Of a stretch of 16,587 bases of DNA, positions 1 to 6,998 are shown piece by piece. Position numbers and translations under genes: made by a program. Position 1 is the stretch's first letter; every line of letters starts with the position of its first letter. The notes under the pieces were generated by a model. The model saw only the letters and a program-made list of their open reading frames with translations, ran no database searches and had not been told where the DNA came from. The stretch comes from an uncultured Bacilli bacterium (GTDB lineage: Bacteria; Bacillota_I; Bacilli_A; RF39; UBA660): NCBI GenBank assembly GCA_947584105.1, contig CANPWK010000008.1:1-16587 (forward strand), in the 5' to 3' direction.

Positions 1-103
1 TAGCCCTTGACTAAAATCATTGCAATACTAAATTGTATAAAGATATCTTATATCTCAATTTACTTTTTCAATTGAATCAAATTTCAAATATTATTAAAAT
101 TTA

Positions 104-132
104 TTACAAAAAAAAATAAAAAGTGCTATAAT
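104..132 (+). promoter_or_regulatory. Promoter of the MATE transporter gene
   Basis: A -35 box TTACAA (104-109) and a perfect -10 TATAAT (127-132) are separated by 17 bp. The predicted start near 139 gives a leader of about 115 nt before the coding region. Bases 1-103 contain no frame without early stops on either strand and I see no gene there, only a small AGATAT/ATATCT inverted repeat at 41-55. Confidence 0.65.
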
Positions 133-169
133 GGATATATTGAGCAAAAAATATTAAGTCAAATTACTA

Positions 170-224
170 GCAATGTGTTGCAAATATGCGTAAGTCCAAT
201 TGTATAAAGACTTGCGTATTTTTT
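170..224 (+). promoter_or_regulatory. Leader with terminator-like hairpin (possible attenuator) upstream of MATE gene
   Basis: A small hairpin (GCAA-TGTG-TTGC, 170-181) is followed directly by a longer one. In the longer one, the arms at about 183-196 and 209-221 pair with two G-T wobbles and one mismatch around a 12-nt loop, and a T6 run ends at 224. This lies between the promoter and the start codon, so it would stop transcription before the gene unless it is regulated. I do not recognise a known riboswitch class. It could instead be a plain terminator of upstream transcription, but the promoter before it argues for attenuation. Confidence 0.5.
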
Positions 225-253
225 ATGCCCAAATAATTTAATGGAGGGATTTT

Positions 254-1651
254 ATGAAAAAAATAGATTTAGAAAACGATAAAATTTCTAAATTGATTAA
301 AAAATTTGCAATACCATGTGTTATTAGTATGATTGTAGCTGCTCTATATAATATTGTTGATCAAATATTCATAGGCTGGAGTAACGCAGGAGAATATGGA
401 AATGCAGCAACAAATATTGTTTATCCATTTACAGTAATATCACTTGCTTTTGCCTTATTAATTGGTGATGGTATGTCAGCATTATTCAATTTATCATTAG
501 GGGCTAAAGATAAAAATAAAGCAAATAAAGCTATTGGTAATGGTTTAATACTCCTAATTGTAATATCAATTATATTAACGATTGTTGGATTAATTTTTAA
601 TGAACAAATATTAAAATTATTTGGAGGAAATCCACACGAAATAAAATGTTATCAATATGCCAAAGATTATTTAAAAATAATTTGTTATGGATTACCATTT
701 TATATTATTGGTCAAGGATTAAATGCTTCTATTAGAAGCGATGGAAGTCCTAAGTATGCAATGTTCGCAACTTTAATGGGAGCAATAGCAAATATTATAT
801 TAGACCCAATATTCATATTTATATTTAATATGAATGTTAAAGGTGCAGCAATTGCTACTATTATCGGTCAAATAATTACTTTTATAATAAGTATTTTATA
901 TTTAAATAAATCTAAATCTTTCAAAATAAATAAAGAATCTATTAAATTAAATATAAGAGTATGCAAACAATCAATATCTTTAGGATTAGCATCTTTAATA
1001 ACACAACTTGCAATTGTTATAATAATAGCTGTTGCCAATAATTTAGTTAGTAAGTATGGATATATGACTATTTCTAGTTCCAGTATAGCTTATGGAGTTG
1101 TAACACCTCTAGCTGTTATCGGAATATGTATGAAAGTATTTGGAATTATTATATCTATTGTTGTTGGTGTATCTTTAGGAGGAATGCCAATTATTGGATA
1201 TAATATTGGAGCTAAAAATATAAAAAGAGTTAAAGAAGCCATAAAATATATTCTAATAACAAATTTAATTGTTGGTATTATAGCTTTAATATTATTTGAG
1301 CTTTTACCTAACTTTATTATTAATATTTTTGGCCAAGGAAATTCTTATGAATATATGGAATATGCCCAATTTTGTTTAAGAATATTTTTAGGTGGAATCA
1401 TATTGACTTGCTTAACTAAATCTATGTCTATTCTTTTACAATCTATGGGCTCAAGTCTCAAATCAACATTATTATCCTTAGCAAGAGATGTAATTTTCTT
1501 CGTTCCCGCAATTATAATAATTGCCATTATTTCTAAAAATGTTGTAACAATGTTATGGAGTGCAATAATAGCTGATATTTTAGCATTTATTTTGGGAATA
1601 ATATTATTAAAAACAGAATTGATAAAAAAAGATAAGTTGTGTACAAAATAA
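254..1651 (+). CDS. MATE family multidrug/Na+ efflux transporter (MepA/DinF-like)
   Basis: This 465-residue inner-membrane protein has about twelve hydrophobic segments, the normal size and topology of the MATE family, which exports cationic drugs or metabolites in exchange for Na+ or H+. Family-like features are the N-terminal LxxFAIPCVISM helix with YNIVDQIFIG (about residues 38-47), the LSLGAKDKNKANKAIGN loop after TM2, an ANIILDPIFIF segment in the first half, and the equivalent GGMPIIGYNIGAKN in the second half, reflecting the internal repeat. The start ATG has a GGAGGG SD (243-248) at 5-nt spacing. The gene stands alone behind its own promoter and a terminator-like leader hairpin, so conditional expression is plausible. 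The substrate cannot be told from sequence. It resembles MepA-type drug exporters more than NorM in its first loops, but that subfamily call is tentative. Confidence 0.9.
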   Translation: MKKIDLENDKISKLIKKFAIPCVISMIVAALYNIVDQIFIGWSNAGEYGNAATNIVYPFTVISLAFALLIGDGMSALFNLSLGAKDKNKANKAIGNGLILLIVISIILTIVGLIFNEQILKLFGGNPHEIKCYQYAKDYLKIICYGLPFYIIGQGLNASIRSDGSPKYAMFATLMGAIANIILDPIFIFIFNMNVKGAAIATIIGQIITFIISILYLNKSKSFKINKESIKLNIRVCKQSISLGLASLITQLAIVIIIAVANNLVSKYGYMTISSSSIAYGVVTPLAVIGICMKVFGIIISIVVGVSLGGMPIIGYNIGAKNIKRVKEAIKYILITNLIVGIIALILFELLPNFIINIFGQGNSYEYMEYAQFCLRIFLGGIILTCLTKSMSILLQSMGSSLKSTLLSLARDVIFFVPAIIIIAIISKNVVTMLWSAIIADILAFILGIILLKTELIKKDKLCTK

Positions 1652-1655
1652 TTTG

Positions 1656-1683
1656 AAATTATCAGTTAAATGATAATTTTTTT
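1656..1683 (+). terminator. Rho-independent terminator of MATE gene
   Basis: A perfect 9-bp stem (AAATTATCA 1656-1664, TGATAATTT 1671-1679) with a 6-nt loop is followed by a T run reaching 1683. It begins 5 nt after the MATE stop codon. Confidence 0.75.
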
Positions 1684-1696
1684 ATGAAATATTTTT

Positions 1697-1716
1697 AAAA
1701 TTTAATATAATTAAAT
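1697..1716 (-). terminator. Weak candidate terminator of the DUF4186 gene
   Basis: A 7-bp all-A/T stem (1700-1706 with 1710-1716, 3-nt loop) lies just downstream of the gene on the minus strand and is followed there by a short T run. It is weak and could be chance in such A/T-rich DNA. Confidence 0.3.
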
Positions 1717-1720
1717 AAAT

Positions 1721-2098
1721 TTATGATTTAAACTTTTTCTTATTATTAAAATATTGCTCATTAATCCAATACATTATTATATTAACTATATAACCCTTTT
1801 CTTTATCTGTTAAATTATGATTAGGTGTAATATGATGCCACTTATAAAGACATTTTCTACAACAAGTAGCTGTTGCATGTTGAGCAATAAATACAGGATG
1901 CCCTTTCATTGGAGTTTGTTTACCATCATTTACAATAAATGATTTAGATAATCTTTTTTCAACAAAAAGAAAAGCATGTTCTCTAATAGTATCTAAACCT
2001 TTTTTATCAATATAATCTATATCAATCTCTTTAAGTCGAAAACTAGTTCTAAATTTAGATTTACCAAGTCTATTTAAAATATTATTCATATTATCCAT
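1721..2098 (-). CDS. DUF4186 family protein
   Basis: This small soluble protein of 125 residues is recognisable as DUF4186 from its conserved core: KSKFRTSFRLKEIDIDYI (14-30), KGLDTIREHA (33-42), NDGKQTPMKGHPVFIAQHAT (57-76), then CCRKC (79-83) and WHHI (87-90). The clustered Cys and His residues (H74, C79, C80, C83, H88, H89) look like metal ligands or a redox centre, but this is inference; the family has no established biochemical role that I know of. The start ATG is supported by a GAGG SD at 2103-2106, 5 nt upstream. The gene is single, divergent from the deacetylase/ATP-grasp pair and convergent with the MATE gene. There is no signal peptide or membrane segment, so it is predicted to be cytoplasmic. 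Confidence 0.85.
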   Translation of the reverse strand: MDNMNNILNRLGKSKFRTSFRLKEIDIDYIDKKGLDTIREHAFLFVEKRLSKSFIVNDGKQTPMKGHPVFIAQHATATCCRKCLYKWHHITPNHNLTDKEKGYIVNIIMYWINEQYFNNKKKFKS

Positions 2099-2147
2099 AA
2101 CTACCTCACAAAATAATTAAATCAATTAAGATTATAAACTATATATA

Positions 2148-2156
2148 TTATACCAA
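2148..2156 (-). promoter_or_regulatory. Extended -10 promoter for DUF4186 gene
   Basis: On the minus strand the sequence reads TGG-TATAAT, an extended -10 element with the TGn motif, about 50 nt before the start codon. No good -35 is present at 17 bp, which is usual for extended -10 promoters. Confidence 0.45.
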
Positions 2157-2170
2157 AATAAAAAAATTAA

Positions 2171-2199
2171 TTGACACCTTAATACTATTATGAGATAAT
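2171..2199 (+). promoter_or_regulatory. Promoter of the deacetylase/ATP-grasp operon
   Basis: A perfect -35 TTGACA (2171-2176), a 17-bp spacer and a -10 GATAAT (2194-2199) place the transcript start near 2206, leaving about 26 nt of leader including the AGGAGG SD. Confidence 0.8.
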
Positions 2200-2231
2200 T
2201 TTAATGCACTTTGCAATTTAGGAGGTTTTTC

Positions 2232-2903
2232 ATGAATTATTTAATCGTAGTAGCCCACCCAGATGATGAAGTATTGGGTATTGGCGGAACTATTTATAAT
2301 CTAATAAAAATGAGAAATAATGTTTCTATTTGTGTACTTTCTGCTAAAGCAGAAGCAAGAAAAAATAGTAAAAACGGTAATGATTTAATATCATGCTTTA
2401 AAAATATAATGGAAAATTTAGGTATATCAAAAATATTTCTAGGTAAATTTCCAAACATAAAAATGAATACAGTAGCACATCTAGATTTAGTCCAATTTAT
2501 AGAAAAAAGCATAATAGAATCTAATGCCGATATTGTAATAACACACTACCCTAATGATTTAAACGACGATCATAAAATTGTATCAAATGCCTGTTGTGAA
2601 GCTGTCAGAATTTTTCAACGCCGTAACGATATTAAGCCTATAAAAGAATTTTATTTTATGGAAGTATTATCTTCTACTGACTGGAATTTTACAAAAGCCT
2701 TTCAACCTAATACATTTATAGAAATTAATGAAGAAGGTTTAAATAAAAAAATAGAATTAATTAATTCATATGATAATGTCATAAGAGATTTTCCTCATCC
2801 ACGTTCCAAAGAAAACATAAAATCTCTAGCAATTTATCGAGGATGTCAAGCTAACTTAAAATATGCAGAAGGTTTAATACTAGTTTTTAGGAGAATTGAT
2901 TAA
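2232..2903 (+). CDS. PIG-L/LmbE family zinc-dependent deacetylase
   Basis: The 223-residue protein has the hallmark AHPDDE motif at 8-13 (His9 and Asp12 as zinc ligands, Asp11 as likely base), HYPNDLNDDH at 105-114 supplying the third His ligand, and PHPRS at 188-192. Family members remove N-acetyl groups from sugars or sugar-like amines (MshB, BshB, GlcNAc-PI de-N-acetylase). The real substrate here is unknown. The ATG at 2232 is chosen because an AGGAGG SD lies at 2220-2225; an in-frame TTG at 2211 precedes that SD and would add seven residues with no SD of its own. The stop overlaps the next ATG (TAATG), so it is translationally coupled to the ATP-grasp gene. The pairing suggests a small modified-sugar or amino-sugar conjugate pathway. 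Bacillithiol synthesis is possible but no BshA/BshC is seen here. Confidence 0.88.
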   Translation: MNYLIVVAHPDDEVLGIGGTIYNLIKMRNNVSICVLSAKAEARKNSKNGNDLISCFKNIMENLGISKIFLGKFPNIKMNTVAHLDLVQFIEKSIIESNADIVITHYPNDLNDDHKIVSNACCEAVRIFQRRNDIKPIKEFYFMEVLSSTDWNFTKAFQPNTFIEINEEGLNKKIELINSYDNVIRDFPHPRSKENIKSLAIYRGCQANLKYAEGLILVFRRID

Positions 2904-3937
2904 TGAACGATATTTGTATTTTAATTACAGCAGCAGGATCTATGGTAGCAAACAGTATAATTTCTAACTTTAAAAATATTAATGAAAGAGAAATTAAAAT
3001 TATTGGTTGTGATATAAAGAAAAAAGTAGCCTCACAAAAGATTATAAATAAATATTATCAAATTTCAAAAATTGATGATAAAAATTACATTAATAATATA
3101 TTAGATATATGTAATAAAGAAAAAGTAGATATTGTTATTCCACTAATAGATAAAGAAATTATTAAAATTTCTAATAATAAAGATAAATTTAAAAATTTTA
3201 AATTATTAATAATAAATTCTATTAATAATGATATTATTTTTAATAAAGGTAAACTATATCAATATCTGAAATATAATAATATAAATATTCCACAATTTAA
3301 AATAGTGCATAATTATAATGATTTTATAGAATCTTGCAAATTATTAAATTATCCTAATCATAAAATATGTTTCAAACCAACAATATCAAGTGGCAGTAGA
3401 GGATTTCATATAATAGATAACAATATATCAGAAAGTAACTTATTATTTGATAAACCAAATTCTTTATATATCAATTATCAAACAATCAATAATATAATTA
3501 AAAACAATAATATACCTGAATTAGTTTTTATGGAATACCTTACCAATGAGCAATATATTGTACATATTTTAGCTGACAATGGTAAAATAATTAGTTCAGT
3601 TATAATTTTAGTATTAGAAGAAAATACAAGTAACTTGATTGACGGAATTACTATATATGATCATAATATCCAAGAATATTGTAATAAAATAGTAAACTTA
3701 CTAAAATTAGATGGAATATTTGGTATTGAATTAAAGAAAGATCAAAATGGTCTTCTAAAAATTTTAGAAATAAATCCAAGAATACAAGGAAGTATTAGTG
3801 TTTGTACTAACTTAGGAATAAATTTAGCATATTATGGTGTCAAAAAATTATTAAAAGAGAATTTCAATATACCAAATTATAAAAAAAATGTAAGAATGAT
3901 TAGAAATTATCAAGATACGTTCATAGATATAAATTAA
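2903..3937 (+). CDS. ATP-grasp family ligase (CarB-like fold)
   Basis: The 344-residue protein opens with a Rossmann-like pre-ATP-grasp domain (ILITAAGSMVAN, 6-17), followed by the ATP-grasp core. Lys158 sits in CFKPTISSGSRG (156-167, the glycine-rich ATP loop), then FMEYLTNEQYIVHILADNG (209-227), and LEINPRIQGS (288-297) carries the Glu and Asn that bind Mg2+. The layout resembles carbamoyl-phosphate synthase large-subunit-type stand-alone ligases that join a carboxylate to an amine through an acyl-phosphate. Translation starts in the stop codon of the deacetylase gene (ATG 2903-2905, SD AGGAG 2889-2893), so the two are made together. This suggests that the deacetylase exposes an amine which the ligase then acylates; the substrates are not identifiable. 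It is not full CarB (about 1070 residues) and there is no glutaminase partner. It ends 5 bp from the convergent helicase gene. Confidence 0.85.
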   Translation: MNDICILITAAGSMVANSIISNFKNINEREIKIIGCDIKKKVASQKIINKYYQISKIDDKNYINNILDICNKEKVDIVIPLIDKEIIKISNNKDKFKNFKLLIINSINNDIIFNKGKLYQYLKYNNINIPQFKIVHNYNDFIESCKLLNYPNHKICFKPTISSGSRGFHIIDNNISESNLLFDKPNSLYINYQTINNIIKNNNIPELVFMEYLTNEQYIVHILADNGKIISSVIILVLEENTSNLIDGITIYDHNIQEYCNKIVNLLKLDGIFGIELKKDQNGLLKILEINPRIQGSISVCTNLGINLAYYGVKKLLKENFNIPNYKKNVRMIRNYQDTFIDIN

Positions 3938-3942
3938 AATAT

Positions 3943-5520
3943 TTATAATTTTAAATAATTAATTGAATTTTTATTATCTTTAATTATTTCTTTTAGAAAA
4001 ACAGATGGTTTAGATGGATATAGCATATAAATATTTCCTTTTGTTCTAGTTAAAGCAACATAAAACAATCTTCTTTCCTCTGCATATTTATAATTTTCTT
4101 TTGTAAAAACATAATCAATAATCTTTTCATTTTTAATTTTCGATGGAAATCCACATATCTCATCAGTTAAATTAATCATAATAACACAATTAGCTTCTAA
4201 TCCTTTAGCTGAATGAACTGTTTTATAAACAATCTTTTTATTATCGTTATTATTTACACATCCATTATTATAGTGCATATTATTACTAATATATTTATAT
4301 ATGTCATCATTATTTCTACCTAAAATTAAAATATCATCATCTAAAATATAATTTAATAATTTTTCCAAAATATCTTTTTGTTCTTTTACAATAAATATTG
4401 GTTTTAAAATACTTTTATTTGAAACTATCTTTTTTTTTATTTGAATTTTATTTTTTAGAATAAATTTAGTTGATATATTGACAACTTCTTGACAGCATCT
4501 ATAGTTATTTTCTAATTTTATTACTTTTGTAATTAATTTATCGTCATATAATTGATACAATAATTTCATACTGCAACCAGAGAATTTATATATAGATTGA
4601 TAATCATCCCCAACTGCCATCAATTTAGCTCCACTTGCATCAACTATAGATTTTACTAGATTATAGCGAATATATGATATATCCTGAAATTCATCTATGA
4701 TTATATACTTATAAGGCAGTTTTAGATTTTTTATCACCCTACTAGCCTCTATAATAAGCATATCTAAATCAACTTCCCCACAAGCTTTTAACTCTTCAAT
4801 ATATAGTGTATAAATATCTATAACAATCGAAATAAAATTTTTATATTTTCTTTTTTTTATTACTAAGAAATGTTCAAAGTCATATCCATTACTTTTAAAA
4901 TTATTTATAAATTGTTTTATTAATAATTTAAAATTACTAAGTTCTTTACTATGTAAATATTTGACATAACATCTACCATTTGCATTATTTAAGCATTTAA
5001 TTACCTTCTTCATCATAATTTTACTGTTCAAAATTATTGATGAAAAATATTCATTGATAACATAATCTAATTTATCATTACATATTTTCTTATTCGAGAT
5101 AAATTTTAAGGCAAATTTATGAAATGTAAAAACCTTAACTGGATACTTTAATCTCGATAATAAATTATTACATGCTTCATTAGTAAATGAAAAACAAATT
5201 ATTTCATCAACTTTAAAATTTCTTTGTTCTATTAAATAATTTATTTTACCAACAATTGTAAGTGTCTTACCACTACCTGCTCCCGCAATAATTAAGTTGT
5301 TAATTTCATCAGCATATATAGCTTTGATTTGATCTAAATCTAATTTACGATCATTAACAATAACTTCATACTGACAACTATTCTGCAAATAAATATTATT
5401 ATATAATTCCACAATATAATTAATTAATTTTACTAATTTAAGCTGTTTATTTTTACTAATATTATATTTATATAACATAAATGCAATGAATTTTAATTTC
5501 ATATTAAAATCTATATACAT
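3943..5520 (-). CDS. UvrD/Rep-superfamily DNA helicase, helicase IV-like, short
   Basis: All SF1A helicase motifs are present in 525 residues: Q motif LDLDQ (60-64), Walker A AGAGSGKT (79-86), Ia FSFTNEACNNLL (110-121), II IIIDEFQD (273-280), III VGDDYQSIYKFSG (303-315), IV LENNYRC (336-342), V TVHSAKGLEAN (434-444) and VI EERRLFYVALTRTK (481-494). The DEFQDIS and GDDYQSIYKFSG wording is closer to E. coli helicase IV (HelD) than to PcrA/UvrD. It is expected to be an ATP-dependent 3'-5' DNA unwinding enzyme in repair or replication restart. It is much shorter than PcrA (about 720), with a reduced 2B domain, and has about 60 N-terminal residues of unknown role. The SD GGTGG lies upstream of the ATG. 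The gene is monocistronic, tail-to-tail with the ATP-grasp gene. No nuclease domain is visible. Confidence 0.88.
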   Translation of the reverse strand: MYIDFNMKLKFIAFMLYKYNISKNKQLKLVKLINYIVELYNNIYLQNSCQYEVIVNDRKLDLDQIKAIYADEINNLIIAGAGSGKTLTIVGKINYLIEQRNFKVDEIICFSFTNEACNNLLSRLKYPVKVFTFHKFALKFISNKKICNDKLDYVINEYFSSIILNSKIMMKKVIKCLNNANGRCYVKYLHSKELSNFKLLIKQFINNFKSNGYDFEHFLVIKKRKYKNFISIVIDIYTLYIEELKACGEVDLDMLIIEASRVIKNLKLPYKYIIIDEFQDISYIRYNLVKSIVDASGAKLMAVGDDYQSIYKFSGCSMKLLYQLYDDKLITKVIKLENNYRCCQEVVNISTKFILKNKIQIKKKIVSNKSILKPIFIVKEQKDILEKLLNYILDDDILILGRNNDDIYKYISNNMHYNNGCVNNNDNKKIVYKTVHSAKGLEANCVIMINLTDEICGFPSKIKNEKIIDYVFTKENYKYAEERRLFYVALTRTKGNIYMLYPSKPSVFLKEIIKDNKNSINYLKL

Positions 5521-5565
5521 CTTACCACCATATAAATAATACTACATAAACAACTCTTTTCCTTT

Positions 5566-5598
5566 AAAAAAACTGATATAGAAAAATTCTAATCAGTT
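5566..5598 (-). terminator. Rho-independent terminator of rubrerythrin gene
   Basis: On the minus strand a stem of ACTGAT with ATCAGT (5592-5597 with 5572-5577), extended by an inner TAGAA/TTCTA helix, is followed by a T6-7 run. The plus strand also shows a T run, so it may work both ways. Confidence 0.8.
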
Positions 5599-5604
5599 TT
5601 TATA

Positions 5605-6144
5605 TTAATAATTTTCTTTTTTTATTTCAAAATATGCTTGTGGATGATTACAAACTGGACATACTTTTGGAGCATTTTTACCAATTACTATATGACCACA
5701 ATTACGACATTGCCAAATTCTATCTCCATCTTTAGAGAAAACTAAATCACCTTTTACATTTTTCAATAATTTTTTATATCTTTCTTCATGTTCTTTTTCA
5801 ATTGCTCCAACGCTTTCAAATAAATATGCTATTCTATCGAATCCTTCTTCTTTAGCAGTTTTAGCAAAAGAATCGTACATATCTGTCCATTCATAATTTT
5901 CTCCCTCAGCTGCCTTTAATAAATTTTCTTCAGTTGATGGAATGTCTCCACCATTTAATTCTTTAAACCATATTTTTGCATGCTCTTTTTCATTGTTTGC
6001 TGTTTCTTCAAAAATTTCTGCTATTTGTTCATATCCGTCTTTTCTAGCTTTACTTGCAAAATAAGTATATTTATTTCTAGCTTGGCTTTCACCAGCAAAT
6101 GCTGTTAATAAATTTTCATAAGTTTTACTTTCTTTTAATTCCAT
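5605..6144 (-). CDS. rbr: Rubrerythrin (non-haem diiron peroxidase)
   Basis: This 179-residue cytoplasmic protein has the standard two-part rubrerythrin layout. The N-terminal four-helix ferritin-like domain carries the diiron ligands: Glu19 in AFAGESQARNKY, ExxH at 52-55 (NEKEHAKI), Glu99 or neighbour in TAKEEGF, and ExxH at 116-119 (IEKEHEERY). The C-terminal rubredoxin-like domain has CRNC (146-149) and CPVC (162-165) for one Fe(SCys)4 centre. Rubrerythrins reduce hydrogen peroxide to water using electrons from rubredoxin or an NADH oxidoreductase, protecting anaerobes from brief oxygen exposure. The length is typical. The start is supported by an AAGGAG SD. It is monocistronic, with its own promoter and terminator. 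No rubredoxin or PerR gene is present in the window. Confidence 0.96.
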   Translation of the reverse strand: MELKESKTYENLLTAFAGESQARNKYTYFASKARKDGYEQIAEIFEETANNEKEHAKIWFKELNGGDIPSTEENLLKAAEGENYEWTDMYDSFAKTAKEEGFDRIAYLFESVGAIEKEHEERYKKLLKNVKGDLVFSKDGDRIWQCRNCGHIVIGKNAPKVCPVCNHPQAYFEIKKENY

Positions 6145-6213
6145 AATCTAACATCTCCTTTTAATGTAATAACAGTATTTAAATAGCAAATATCAATTTT
6201 ACTTGCCATTAAT

Positions 6214-6242
6214 ATTATAATAAATACATCAAATTTTTTCAA
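6214..6242 (-). promoter_or_regulatory. Promoter of rubrerythrin gene
   Basis: On the minus strand a -35 TTGAAA (6237-6242), exactly 17 bp of spacer and a perfect -10 TATAAT (6214-6219) precede a leader of about 60 nt. The sequence around the -10 contains one half of a PerR-like site (TTATAAT), but the second half does not match. Confidence 0.75.
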
Positions 6243-6268
6243 TATATTTTTCATAATTGTTACATTAT

Positions 6269-6979
6269 TTACTTAACTGCATCATTCTTTTTAAAATTTA
6301 ATACTTTAATTTTCTTTATATTACTATCACTAAATTTACCTTTAGTATTATCATTTTTTACATAAATCCCCATTTTAGGGTATGATTCTTTATCAAAAAT
6401 AATATTAATATCATAACTTTTTAAACGATTGTGCACTTTTTTTATGAAAATCATTACATACATTATAGCAAAAAGTATCATTGATAATTGTAGTAAAGTA
6501 AGAATAGTAGAATTTGAATATAATTCTACATCCATAGATATATCTATTTTAACTTTAGATATAATTCCAATAATCATAATAAACAAGAAATCTATTAATC
6601 CATTACAAATACCACTTATCATTTTATAACTTTTAAAAGTATTCTTCGAAAAAAAGAAGATTAAGAAAGTCAAATTTGATATTATCAACATAAATATATA
6701 CATTCCCAAATTTGGAAAATATAATGCTTTTATAATAATTTCAATAAATACATCACATATTTTTATTATAATATTAAAATATTTTATAATGACAAATGTT
6801 AAAAGGAATAATATTCCTAATATATATACAATTCTATTGATTTTTTTATGTTTTCTTATATCTATTAGCATTAAAATAAGAAGAATGACACCAAATATAG
6901 CATATATCGAAAAGAACGATGTAGATACAATCGTTTCAAAAAATAAACTTATTTTTTGAATAATCGATAAATCTGCCAT
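6269..6979 (-). CDS. Multi-pass membrane protein of unknown function, paired with sortase
   Basis: I do not recognise this 236-residue protein. It has about five strongly hydrophobic segments (near residues 20-40, 50-73, 92-110, 126-143 and 158-180), with a possible amphipathic stretch at 74-90, and a charged Lys/Asn/Asp-rich C-terminal tail of about 55 residues (from about 181) that is probably cytoplasmic. No catalytic motif, CAAX-protease signature or transporter motif is visible. Its start has a very strong SD (GGAGGTGAT) and lies only 19 bp after the sortase stop with no terminator between, so the two are almost certainly one transcript. It may help the sortase or its substrate in the membrane, or be an unrelated passenger. 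No convincing terminator follows before the rubrerythrin promoter. Confidence 0.7.
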   Translation of the reverse strand: MADLSIIQKISLFFETIVSTSFFSIYAIFGVILLILMLIDIRKHKKINRIVYILGILFLLTFVIIKYFNIIIKICDVFIEIIIKALYFPNLGMYIFMLIISNLTFLIFFFSKNTFKSYKMISGICNGLIDFLFIMIIGIISKVKIDISMDVELYSNSTILTLLQLSMILFAIMYVMIFIKKVHNRLKSYDINIIFDKESYPKMGIYVKNDNTKGKFSDSNIKKIKVLNFKKNDAVK

Positions 6980-6998
6980 ATTATTATCACCTCCTATT

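Noticed and set aside
131..157. Short open frame (ATG to TAA, 8 codons) in the MATE leader, as a possible leader peptide
   Set aside because: Its ATG overlaps the last bases of the -10 box, so it would not be in the transcript, and it has no SD.
3934..3954. Terminator between the convergent ATP-grasp and helicase genes
   Set aside because: Only a 7-bp all-A/T stem overlapping both gene ends, with no clear T run; chance is likely.
6207..6222. PerR box over the rubrerythrin -10
   Set aside because: Only one half-site (TTATAAT) matches; the second half does not, and such A/T strings are common here.
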